Below are positions 1 through 5,874 of a stretch of DNA of 6,539 nt, piece after piece (positions within the stretch are counted from its first letter, which is position 1; every line of letters begins with the position of its first letter). Made by a program: the position numbers and the translations under genes. Origin of the DNA: CAYMLL01 sp964390645 (lineage in GTDB: Bacteria > Planctomycetota > UBA8108); the NCBI GenBank assembly GCA_964390645.1, contig CAYMLL010000372.1:1-6539 (forward strand). Reading direction: 5' to 3'. Below the pieces are notes generated by a model, which worked only from the letters and a program-made list of their open reading frames with translations, did no database searches and was not told the DNA's origin.

Positions 1-625
1 GGGCGAGGTTGAGGTCCAGGTTGCCGTCGGCGGGGTAGTCGTGGAAGACGGCGCTTGTCGACTGGCGTGGAGAGTCCACGCCGGCGGCCGTGGCGATGTT
101 GACGAAGTGGCCACTGCGGTTCTCGTAGAGACGGTCCGGTCCCCAGCACGCGAGGAAGATGTCCGGGTCTGCGTCGCCGTCGAAGTCCCCCACCGCGGCG
201 CCGGTCGTCCAGCCACCGAAGGCCAGACCCGACTCGCTCGTCGCATCGGAGAACTTTCCGTCGGCGGACTGCAGGTAGAGTGCGGTGCCCGCGCCCTCGC
301 GGCGTGCGCCGTCGACAAGGGACCCGGCGTTCGGCAGGAAGATGTCGAGGCGGCCGTCGCCGTTGGCGTCGAGAAGGGCGCAGCCGGTGCCGATGTTCTC
401 GACGATCGACAGCTTCTCGGCGCCTCCGGACGTAAGAAGGCGGGCGAGGCCGCGCCCGGGTGCCACGTCGCGAAAGCGCAGCGCGGTCGAGCCGTGGCTA
501 CCGCTGCCGCTGCCGCCGGTATCGCTGCTGCTGCCGCCGCCGGTGTCGCCACAGCCACAGCCGGCCAGCAGGACCGTGGCCCACAGGAGCGGTGTACGAT
601 GCGGGCGGACTCTACCTGCGCGCAT
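1..625 (-). CDS. FG-GAP/VCBS-repeat lipoprotein (CRTAC1-like), partial, runs off left edge
   Basis: The first 208 residues are visible, and the frame is open to the window edge. The ATG at 625-623 is followed by a basic n-region, a hydrophobic stretch (about 12-22) and a lipobox LAGC with Cys23, so the product should be a lipid-anchored lipoprotein. Residues 24-46 are a Gly/Ser/Thr linker. Three FG-GAP/VCBS-type motifs follow: DANGDGRLDIFL (86-97), GDFDGDADPDIFLA (146-159) and a weaker YPADGNLDLNLA (197-208). The first two have the DxDxDG-like acidic spacing that binds calcium in integrin-type beta-propellers. Related proteins often end in an ASPIC/UnbV domain, but that part lies outside the window. 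The start overlaps the 3' end of the upstream TPR gene by 14 bases and has no clear Shine-Dalgarno sequence, so translation is probably coupled. The likely location is the periplasm or outer envelope. The ligand or substrate is unknown. Confidence 0.87.
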   Translation of the reverse strand, partial: MRAGRVRPHRTPLLWATVLLAGCGCGDTGGGSSSDTGGSGSGSHGSTALRFRDVAPGRGLARLLTSGGAEKLSIVENIGTGCALLDANGDGRLDIFLPNAGSLVDGARREGAGTALYLQSADGKFSDATSESGLAFGGWTTGAAVGDFDGDADPDIFLACWGPDRLYENRSGHFVNIATAAGVDSPRQSTSAVFHDYPADGNLDLNLA

Positions 626-1754
626 GCTTGCGCACCAGGTCACGGAGCTCTCGCTCGGCCTCGATCTCCCCGGGCTTCGCGCGGAGAATCTTCCTCAGGT
701 GACCGAGCGCGGCCGAGTAGCGTCCGTTCGCGCGCAGCGCTCGGGCGAGCACGAGGCGGGCCTCGTGCCCTGCGGGCTCGAGTCGCAGGGCCTTCCATGC
801 GGCTGCGCGTGCGGCCTCACCGTCTGCGGTCGAGAGGTGAAAGCGCGCCGATTCCAGCCACGCCTCCGGGTTTCGCGGCTCGCGTGCGCAGGCCTGGGCG
901 AGCTCGCCTGCGCGCTGGAGTCGTCTCCAGTCGGCGTGGTGAAGCTCTCGAAACCGAGACAAGGAGCGTCGAGCCTCGGCGGTCTCGCCCCGCGCTCGCA
1001 GCGCCCCGCCGAGAGCGAACTCGCATTCGAGGTAGTCGGGTTGCCCTTGCAGAGCGCGGCGGAAGTGCGCGATCGCCTCTGCGAGACGTCCCGCTCGCTC
1101 CTCGACGCGTCCGAGAAGATACTCGAGTTCCGGAGAGCCGGCTCGCTTTGCCTGCGTGAGCAGATGCGCGCGCGCGTCGTCGAGCTCGCCCAGCTCGATG
1201 CACGTTCGCGCCGCATAGACACGGGAGTAGTAGTCCTCGGCGTCGAGCTCGATGGCGAGCTTGAATGCTTTCAGCGCGCCTCGATGGTCGCCGCGCTCGT
1301 ATCGCAGGGTGCCGAGCTGATGCGCGGCGCCGGAGCTCTCGCGTCGTGTCACCAGTCGTTCGAGAATGGGCTCCGCCTCCCGCGCCCGTCCGAGGGTCGC
1401 CAGTACCGAGGCGCGAACCTCGAGAACCCGGGTGGACTCGAGCGAGGTCCGAGGGCATCCGGACAGGGCCTCGAGCGCCGCGGTCGCGTCTCCCATACCC
1501 ACTCTCGCCTCGGCGAGCAAGACGCAGAGAGAGGTCCGCAACGGGACATCGTCGGTCGGTGCGGTGGTCAGCAGTGACGAGCTTCGAGACTCGACGAGCT
1601 CGAGGTCGTCGACCGCGAGCGCGCGGCTCGCGCTCTCGAGGACGCTCTCCAGGTCGGGATCCTGGGCGAGTGGTGCAGCGAAGAAGCCTCCGGCGATGCC
1701 TGCGAGGACGACCGGCAGGAAGAACGAGAGCGACGGAAGGGCGGGTCGCGACAT
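612..1754 (-). CDS. exported tetratricopeptide (TPR) repeat protein
   Basis: A 380-residue protein. The N-terminus has a hydrophobic segment (about 9-29) ending AAPLA before QDPD, which reads as a signal peptide or single membrane anchor. The rest is helical, with TPR-like pairs at about 70-100, 108-136, 142-172, 176-200, 208-240, 242-268, 295-328 and 330-360. The clearest repeats carry the G-x-x-x-x-A-x-x-x-x-x-x-A-L pattern, for example AGRLAEAIAHFRRALQGQP and RANGRYSAALGHLRKILRAK. TPR arrays bind proteins, so this is probably a periplasmic scaffold. I prefer the ATG at 1754. The reading frame extends upstream to a TTG at 1805, but that start would put 17 polar residues before the signal peptide. 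The ribosome site is weak (GCAGG just before the ATG). The stop TAG (614-612) lies inside the next gene, the FG-GAP lipoprotein, which suggests the two products work together. No enzyme motif is visible. Confidence 0.88.
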   Translation of the reverse strand: MSRPALPSLSFFLPVVLAGIAGGFFAAPLAQDPDLESVLESASRALAVDDLELVESRSSSLLTTAPTDDVPLRTSLCVLLAEARVGMGDATAALEALSGCPRTSLESTRVLEVRASVLATLGRAREAEPILERLVTRRESSGAAHQLGTLRYERGDHRGALKAFKLAIELDAEDYYSRVYAARTCIELGELDDARAHLLTQAKRAGSPELEYLLGRVEERAGRLAEAIAHFRRALQGQPDYLECEFALGGALRARGETAEARRSLSRFRELHHADWRRLQRAGELAQACAREPRNPEAWLESARFHLSTADGEAARAAAWKALRLEPAGHEARLVLARALRANGRYSAALGHLRKILRAKPGEIEAERELRDLVRKHARR

Positions 1755-1814
1755 GGGACCTGCGATGCTATCACGCGGCTCCCGTGGTTCCCAGCTGCTC
1801 GACAAGAACCCGGC

Positions 1815-2039
1815 TCAGCCCACACCCGGGCCTGCTCGGGGAGACTCTCCGGAGGAGTTCCCGAGGGCCTCGACGTACTTCTCGAGCCGGCTCTGGAGGG
1901 ATGCTCGGAGCTCGGGCTCATCCGGTCCGATCAACTTGATGGCACGACGCTGTGTGTCCACCGCCTCGCGATGATCCCCGCAGAGGGAGAAGGCGAGTGC
2001 CATGGAGTCGAGTAGTCGCGCGTTTTCCTCGTCGGGCAT
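1815..2039 (-). CDS. small protein with a single TPR-like helix pair
   Basis: A 74-residue protein beginning MPDEENARLLDSMALAF. Residues 7-58 look like the last repeat and capping helix of a longer TPR protein: LLDSMALAFSLCGDHREAV, then a second helix ending in RAIKL, then a long amphipathic helix with RLEKYVEAL. The C-terminus is a Gly/Pro/Ser tail. There is no signal peptide, so it should be cytoplasmic. An in-frame TGA nine codons before the ATG rules out a longer N-terminus in this frame, and I see no TPR-like coding upstream in other frames. A GGGGAGGA site and a TATAGT hexamer lie upstream, as expected for a real gene. It is 60 bases before the exported TPR gene and is probably cotranscribed with it. 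It may be a genuine small adaptor or the remnant of a larger TPR gene. Its function is unknown. Confidence 0.6.
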   Translation of the reverse strand: MPDEENARLLDSMALAFSLCGDHREAVDTQRRAIKLIGPDEPELRASLQSRLEKYVEALGNSSGESPRAGPGVG

Positions 2040-2052
2040 GCTCTTTTCGCCG

Positions 2053-2060
2053 TCCTCCCC
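2053..2060 (-). promoter_or_regulatory. ribosome binding site of the small TPR-like gene
   Basis: On the minus strand this reads GGGGAGGA, a strong Shine-Dalgarno match. It lies 13 bases before the ATG at 2039, somewhat farther than usual. No alternative in-frame start lies between them. Confidence 0.5.
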
Positions 2061-2070
2061 GGATCAGTGG

Positions 2071-2099
2071 ACTATACCGTCTCACGGCGGCGGCGCCAG
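2071..2099 (-). promoter_or_regulatory. candidate promoter for the leftward TPR/FG-GAP cluster
   Basis: On the minus strand, TATAGT (2076-2071) matches the -10 consensus at five of six bases. Seventeen bases upstream, CTGGCG (2099-2094) matches -35 at only three of six. Transcription would start near 2064, just ahead of the GGGGAGGA site. The -10 is convincing and the -35 is not. Confidence 0.35.
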
Positions 2100-2141
2100 C
2101 TTTGCACAGGCCGTTCGCGGCTGCTCATCGGCCCGGTCCTC

Positions 2142-2150
2142 TGGTATCAT
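2142..2150 (+). promoter_or_regulatory. candidate extended -10 promoter for the DUF1573-type gene
   Basis: TGGTATCAT combines a TATCAT hexamer (five of six) with the TGn extended -10 element. The region 17 bases upstream (TGCTCA) is a poor -35, as is common for extended -10 promoters. The predicted leader to the GTG at 2225 is about 68 bases. The candidate lies back to back with the leftward promoter in the 185-base gap 2040-2224, which holds no other recognisable feature. Confidence 0.35.
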
Positions 2151-2212
2151 CGGCTGCGCTGGCTTTTCGATGCCGCCGACAGCTTCGGATTCCGCTCGCC
2201 GCTCGTGTTCTC

Positions 2213-2218
2213 GAGGTG
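2213..2218 (+). promoter_or_regulatory. ribosome binding site that fixes a GTG start
   Basis: GAGGTG lies six bases before the GTG at 2225. This is good spacing and the best Shine-Dalgarno match near any in-frame start of this gene, so it favours GTG 2225 over the ATG at 2264. Confidence 0.6.
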
Positions 2219-2224
2219 CTCGTT

Positions 2225-3364
2225 GTGACCCGTGTGTCCCGCATCGGACCGTCGTTCCGGTTGATGATTCTCTCGCTCTACGCCTGCGTCGTGCCGTTCT
2301 TGCGCGACGTCCGCGCCGAAGGACGCTTGCTCGTGTCCCCCGAGCGAATCGACTTCGGCGACCGTGGTCAGATGGAGCGTCCCAGCGCCACTCTGACCCT
2401 CAGCAACGACGGCGACACGGATCTCGAGGTGCTCGAGATGAAGCCGAGCTGCAGCTGTATTCAGGTGCGACCGGGCCGGTTGTCACGGCCGATTCCTCCC
2501 GGTGGCGCGCTCAAGGTCCGGGTCCTGATGGGGAGTGGTCGAGCGATCGGCTCCCTCAGCAAGTACATCGCGATTCGCACCGACGGCGTCCCGGCGTTGA
2601 CACGTGTCCCGACGCGGCTGAGTGTGTTCGATGGTCTGCGTCAGGAGCCTCGCGACATTCACTTCGAGGGAGTTGTCGGCGGTCAGCCGGTGGCTCGCTC
2701 GGTCGATCTGCTCTGGCCGGCGCGTTTCGCGGGGGGCGGCGCCGGTTTCTCGCTCGAGCTCGCCGAGATCACCAGGAAGTTCCGGCGCGAAGGGGTCCCT
2801 TCGAAGCTCGACCGGTTCTTCTCGCATCACATCGAGGATATCCCCGATGGCAAGCGTCTTCATCTCTCGTTGCTTCCCGGGTACCCCGAGGGCAGGATCT
2901 CTGCGGCCCTCCGGCTTCGTCTGGACGAGAAGACGCTCGAGATCCCGCTGCGAGGGGAGGTGTTCCGTGGCATCGTGATCTCGCCGACGAGCATCAACTT
3001 CAACCGCGTCGACCCGAACGACGGGGACAGTTTCGTGGAGGAGACTCGCTTCGTGTCCGTGGATGGTCGCGCGTTCTCGATCACCGGCACGACCGTCACG
3101 GCTTCGAAGCGTACCAAGATCCCCGGTCTGGACCTCGATATCACGACGGAGCCGAACGCGGCCCGCACCGAGTGGACGTTGCGAGCGCGCATTCGCCTTG
3201 CCGCTGCGGCGCTGCCGCGTGGAAGCTTCTCCGGGAAGCTGCTCGTGGAGACCGATCACCCCGAGAAGCCTGGTCTCCAGCTGGGCTTCTTCGGATTTTT
3301 CCGCGCCCGCGACGAGGCGTCCGGGGATCGCCCGGGATCCTCGAGAGCGGCGACCCGAAGGTAA
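2225..3364 (+). CDS. exported DUF1573-type protein with three beta-sandwich-like repeats
   Basis: A 379-residue protein starting at GTG, chosen for its well-placed GAGGTG site and because it gives basic residues (R4, R7, R12) before the hydrophobic segment (about 13-26). A plausible cleavage site follows VRA (about 29-31). Residues 35-115 match the DUF1573 pattern: RIDFGDRGQ, then LTLSNDGDTDLEVLE, then the PSCSC cysteine motif (C76, C78), where the family usually has SCGCT. Two further segments begin in the same way, RDIHFEGVVGGQ (143-154) and TSINFNRV (255-262). Each ends in strands resembling YIAIRTD or LLVETDHP, so three Ig-like units seem likely. DUF1573 proteins are common exported proteins of unknown biochemical role. 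The divergent leftward cluster lies upstream. lpxD follows after 67 bases on the same strand and may be cotranscribed. Confidence 0.8.
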   Translation: MTRVSRIGPSFRLMILSLYACVVPFLRDVRAEGRLLVSPERIDFGDRGQMERPSATLTLSNDGDTDLEVLEMKPSCSCIQVRPGRLSRPIPPGGALKVRVLMGSGRAIGSLSKYIAIRTDGVPALTRVPTRLSVFDGLRQEPRDIHFEGVVGGQPVARSVDLLWPARFAGGGAGFSLELAEITRKFRREGVPSKLDRFFSHHIEDIPDGKRLHLSLLPGYPEGRISAALRLRLDEKTLEIPLRGEVFRGIVISPTSINFNRVDPNDGDSFVEETRFVSVDGRAFSITGTTVTASKRTKIPGLDLDITTEPNAARTEWTLRARIRLAAAALPRGSFSGKLLVETDHPEKPGLQLGFFGFFRARDEASGDRPGSSRAATRR

Positions 3365-3380
3365 GGCCCGAATTCTGGGG

Positions 3381-3401
3381 CGGTACCGTCGCTCTGTACC
3401 G
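3381..3401 (+). repeat. inverted repeat before lpxD
   Basis: CGGTAC (3381-3386) and GTACCG (3396-3401) are a perfect 6-base inverted repeat with a 9-base loop. It lies between the DUF1573-type gene and lpxD. No T-run follows, so it is not a classic terminator. It could be an operator, an RNA hairpin, or chance in GC-rich DNA. Confidence 0.3.
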
Positions 3402-3417
3402 GGGGTCGGGGCTGCGT

Positions 3418-3423
3418 TAGACT
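3418..3423 (+). promoter_or_regulatory. candidate -10 element for leaderless lpxD transcript
   Basis: TAGACT fits the TAnnnT form of a -10 box and lies 8 bases before the lpxD ATG. Transcription would then begin at or next to the start codon. There is no Shine-Dalgarno sequence in front of lpxD, which agrees with a leaderless message. The -35 region (TGTACC, 17 bases upstream) is weak. Confidence 0.3.
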
Positions 3424-3431
3424 GCGCCGTC

Positions 3432-4493
3432 ATGAGCAAGACACTGACCCTGGCGGTGATCGCCGAACTCGTCGACGGCTGCCTCGAGGGCGACGGCGAA
3501 CGTCGGATCACCAGGCTATCTCCGCTCGAGACCGCCGGCGAGAACGATCTGACCTTTCTCGACAGCCACAAGAGCATGTCGGCACTCGGCGAGACGAAGG
3601 CTGGCTGCGTGTTCGTCGACGAGGCGACCGAGGTCCCGACCGGTCTGACGGTCATCCGCGTGCGTCAACCTCGCGTCGCCTGGGCCAGGGCGCTGGTCGC
3701 ATTCCACCCGCAGCGGCGCTCGTTTCACGAGGTCTCTCCCGACGCGTACATCGGTGAGAGTGTCGAGATCGGCGAGGGTGTGGGGGTAGGTCCTGGCGCG
3801 TACATCGGCGAGGGTGCGGTCATCGGTGCGCGCTCGGAGATTCATCCCGGCGTCACGATCGGCACCGACGCCGTCGTGGGCGAGGACTGCCTGCTCTACC
3901 CGGGAGTCCATGTCTATCACGATTGCCGTCTCGGTGATCGAGTGACGATTCACGCCGGCGCGGTCATCGGCGCGGACGGCTACGGCTACGTGCAGGAGAA
4001 GACCGACGACGACGAGAATCCAGTCGTCCATCGTAAGGTGCCGCAGGTGGGAATCGTTGTCATCGAGGACGACGTCGAGATCGGCGCGAACACGACGATC
4101 GATCGTGCGGCTCTCGAATCGACGATCATCGGTCGCGGTACGAAGGTCGACAACCTCGTGATGATCGCGCACAACTGTCGCACTGGTGCGCACTGCCTTC
4201 TCATCGCGCAGGTCGGGATTGCGGGGACGGTCGACCTTGGTGACTATGTGACGATCGCGGGGCAAGCCGGACTCGCCGGTCATCTCCGGGTCGGCGACCA
4301 CGCCGTGATCGCGGCGCAGTCCGGCGTTGCCGGCGATGTCGCGCCAGGTACGGTGGTGATGGGCTCCCCGGCTATTGTGGGATCCCTCGGTCGACGCGCC
4401 TACTCACAGATTGAGCGCCTTCCCGAGTTCCGCAAGGAGGTCAAGGCGCTCGGAAAGAAGGTTGCGGAGCTCGAGGCAAAGCTCGCGGATTAG
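3432..4493 (+). CDS. lpxD: UDP-3-O-(3-hydroxyacyl)glucosamine N-acyltransferase LpxD
   Basis: LpxD transfers a 3-hydroxyacyl chain from acyl-ACP to the 2-amino group of UDP-3-O-acylglucosamine, the third step of lipid A synthesis, in the cytoplasm. The protein has 353 residues, close to the 341 of the E. coli enzyme. Residues 1-100 form the N-terminal uridine-binding domain, with ITRLSPLETAGENDLTFLD. Residues 104-315 form a left-handed beta-helix of hexapeptide repeats (YIGESVEIGEGVGVG, VIGARSEIHPGVTIG). The segment DNLVMIAHNC places the expected catalytic histidine at H247. GYGYVQEK (183-190) and HRKVPQVG (200-207) match the family's substrate-side loop. Residues 324-353 form the C-terminal helices (ERLPEFRKEVKALGKKVAEL). 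The ATG at 3432 starts at the conserved N-terminus but has no Shine-Dalgarno sequence. The usual neighbours bamA, skp, fabZ and lpxA are absent, so this is an isolated copy, and a second lpxD elsewhere is possible. Confidence 0.96.
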   Translation: MSKTLTLAVIAELVDGCLEGDGERRITRLSPLETAGENDLTFLDSHKSMSALGETKAGCVFVDEATEVPTGLTVIRVRQPRVAWARALVAFHPQRRSFHEVSPDAYIGESVEIGEGVGVGPGAYIGEGAVIGARSEIHPGVTIGTDAVVGEDCLLYPGVHVYHDCRLGDRVTIHAGAVIGADGYGYVQEKTDDDENPVVHRKVPQVGIVVIEDDVEIGANTTIDRAALESTIIGRGTKVDNLVMIAHNCRTGAHCLLIAQVGIAGTVDLGDYVTIAGQAGLAGHLRVGDHAVIAAQSGVAGDVAPGTVVMGSPAIVGSLGRRAYSQIERLPEFRKEVKALGKKVAELEAKLAD

Positions 4494-4495
4494 CA

Positions 4496-4572
4496 GTCCG
4501 TTGAAACCGTCAATTCGGTGCGAAATCGACGGCTTCGCCTGATTTCTTCGTTGCCGGAACTCGACAACGGAC
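4496..4572. repeat. nested inverted-repeat element between convergent genes
   Basis: GTCCGTTG (4496-4503) and CAACGGAC (4565-4572) are perfect 8-base inverted arms. Between them is a second hairpin, GAAATC (4522-4527) with GATTTC (4541-4546), whose loop contains GGCTTCGCC. CAACG (4565-4569) can alternatively pair with CGTTG (4549-4553). The element begins three bases after the lpxD stop. It may be a two-way transcription terminator, although no proper T-run is present, or a dispersed palindromic repeat. The remainder of the 158-base gap holds no gene. Confidence 0.5.
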
Positions 4573-4629
4573 CACATTGTCCGTGTTCTGGCGTCGCGAT
4601 CCCGGATGTGACGACTCGCTTTCGCACCC

Positions 4630-4659
4630 GAAGCATCGCTTCAGCAGGCTCTCAGCCTG
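4630..4659 (-). terminator. paired hairpins at the 3' end of the QTMAN-like gene
   Basis: Two small perfect hairpins lie side by side. CAGGCT/AGCCTG (4645-4650 and 4654-4659, loop of 3) spans the stop codon of the leftward gene. GAAGC/GCTTC (4630-4634 and 4638-4642, loop of 3) lies just beyond it. They may mark the transcript end, but no T-run follows, so intrinsic termination is uncertain. Confidence 0.3.
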
Positions 4660-5782
4660 GCGACGTTTCACGCGTCATGCTCGCGAGCAGGTCGTCGAGC
4701 TCCGGGGCCAGCCGGCGCCAGTCGAATCTCTCCACTGCGTCGAGCAGCTCCGGCGCACGCGACAGTGGAGGGGTCTCGATGAAGCGCTCGATGAAGTCGG
4801 GCAAGGATTCGTTCTGCTCGTAAAGGAAGAGCCCGTGCAGGTGTGGAGGGACGATTTCCGGGTAGGCAAGATCCTTCGGTAGCACCGGCAGGCAGCCGAG
4901 GTACATCGCCTCGACGACCGAGACACCGAAGAACTCGTGGCATGCGGTCGACACGACGATGTCGGCGTCCGCGAGCGCTCGAAGGTAATCGTCCTGCTGA
5001 GCAAAGAACCCCAGGTGAAGGAGTCGGGCTCCGAGGCTCTCGCGAAGTCGTGCGAAGGCCGGAAGCTCCTGACCGAAGGACTCACCGCAAATCACCGCGC
5101 GAAACGGCACGCGGCGACGCGCCAGCTCCTCGAGGGTTTCCGCGAAGCGCTCGGGTCGTTTGTCGTATTCCCAGCGGTGATTCCAGAGGAGCACCGGTCC
5201 TCCGTCATCCCATGACCCTCCATCACGCCGCAGCTGTGCGTGTTTCGTGAAGTCGACACCGACCGGGAATATCTGCGACGACTCCCACAGCTCGTCGACG
5301 AGACGGGGGGGCACGCTGTCCGGCATGCGATCGAGGACACGTCGGACCTCGCGGAGCATCTGCTCCCGTTGGTAGCTCGAGTTGAACAGGACGCGATCGG
5401 CGGCCAGCGCCGAGCTGAGGTTGATCCACCCGTACTGGTGGTCGATCGGCGCGTGCTTCGAGAGCGGGTAGCTCACCTGGTTCTCGTGGAAGTAGAGCGC
5501 TGACGGGACCTCACGGAATCGACGTGGGGAGATAGCGCGCCAGTCCGCGAGGTTGAGAAAGTCCGAGGCCAGTACGACGGCCGGCTGGTACGATTTCGCC
5601 GTGTCGCGTGCTCTTGCCGCGAAGTGAAACGCGGAGCCGCGCATGCGCCATTTCCATTTTCGAGCTGGAAGGCTCCAGATCTCTACTCGATGTCGGGAGT
5701 GACGCTGGTATCCTTCCAGGAACGTGCGGTGAGAAAGACCGTAGTACGGTTCGATCGCGAGGATCTCGAGCGGTCGGCTCAT
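4652..5782 (-). CDS. tRNA-queuosine alpha-mannosyltransferase-like glycosyltransferase (GTDC1/QTMAN, DUF3524 family)
   Basis: A 376-residue GT-B glycosyltransferase resembling animal GTDC1/QTMAN, which adds mannose from GDP-mannose to queuosine at position 34 of tRNA-Asp. The N-terminal DUF3524-type domain has ILAIEPYYGLSH (7-18), LPARKWKWRMRGSAFHF (38-54) and YFHENQVSYP (97-106). The C-terminal donor domain has NHRWEYDKRPERF (201-213), VICGESFGQ (230-238), STACHEFFGVSVVEA (278-292) and LPKDLAYPEIVP (301-312). The conserved glutamates of the CHEFFG and VVEA segments are intact. It is shorter than the human protein because it lacks the long linker between domains. I chose the ATG at 5782. A GTG at 5809 would add nine residues, and neither has a Shine-Dalgarno sequence. 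It faces lpxD convergently and the ClpX-like gene divergently, with no queuosine synthesis gene nearby. The family is firm. Acting on tRNA in this bacterium is inference, and another acceptor is possible. Confidence 0.88.
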   Translation of the reverse strand: MSRPLEILAIEPYYGLSHRTFLEGYQRHSRHRVEIWSLPARKWKWRMRGSAFHFAARARDTAKSYQPAVVLASDFLNLADWRAISPRRFREVPSALYFHENQVSYPLSKHAPIDHQYGWINLSSALAADRVLFNSSYQREQMLREVRRVLDRMPDSVPPRLVDELWESSQIFPVGVDFTKHAQLRRDGGSWDDGGPVLLWNHRWEYDKRPERFAETLEELARRRVPFRAVICGESFGQELPAFARLRESLGARLLHLGFFAQQDDYLRALADADIVVSTACHEFFGVSVVEAMYLGCLPVLPKDLAYPEIVPPHLHGLFLYEQNESLPDFIERFIETPPLSRAPELLDAVERFDWRRLAPELDDLLASMTRETSPG

Positions 5783-5824
5783 GCTTGTCGCAAGTGCGTC
5801 GGGGGGCACAGCAGTTCACGGCGC

Positions 5825-5853
5825 ATGATACCCGATCACAGACTATCTGACGA
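5825..5853 (-). promoter_or_regulatory. candidate promoter of the QTMAN-like gene
   Basis: On the minus strand, TCGTCA (5853-5848) matches -35 at four of six bases. A 17-base spacer separates it from TATCAT (5830-5825), a five-of-six -10. Transcription would start near 5818 and give a leader of about 36 bases to the ATG at 5782, which supports that start over the GTG at 5809. I see no comparable promoter for the rightward gene in the 92-base gap 5783-5874. Confidence 0.45.
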
Positions 5854-5874
5854 ATGGTGAGAGATTCCCGATCG

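Noticed and set aside
481..560. Trinucleotide-like GCT/GCC repeat as a microsatellite or array
   Set aside because: It is imperfect and encodes the Gly/Ser linker expected just after a lipoprotein cysteine. It has no spacers or fixed repeat unit of a CRISPR array.
41..1159. Second long plus-strand frame (372 codons)
   Set aside because: It is antisense to the same two genes. The minus-strand reading gives a signal sequence, lipobox, FG-GAP motifs and TPRs, while this frame gives nothing recognisable.
285..1577. Long open frame on the plus strand (430 codons)
   Set aside because: It is antisense to the TPR and FG-GAP genes, has Arg/Ala/Ser-rich low-complexity composition, and shows no domain. 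GC-rich DNA commonly gives such shadow frames.
1815..1817. In-frame TGA between the small TPR-like gene and the exported TPR gene as a readthrough or selenocysteine codon
   Set aside because: The sequence after it is polar and unlike a TPR, then a normal signal peptide begins at the ATG 1754. Two separate genes explain it better, and no selenocysteine element is evident.
2264..2266. ATG as start of the DUF1573-type gene
   Set aside because: It would remove the basic n-region of the signal peptide and has no ribosome site, whereas the GTG at 2225 has GAGGTG six bases upstream.
2483..3655. Minus-strand frame of 390 codons under the DUF1573-type gene and lpxD
   Set aside because: It spans two well-supported plus-strand genes and their gap and has no recognisable motif.
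3516..4301. Minus-strand frame of 261 codons inside lpxD
   Set aside because: Its Asp/Arg/Val-rich repetitive composition is the mirror of the LpxD hexapeptide repeats, not a separate gene.
5784..5794. CTTG/CAAG mini-hairpin before the QTMAN-like start codon
   Set aside because: A 4-base stem is expected by chance, and nothing else supports a regulatory role.
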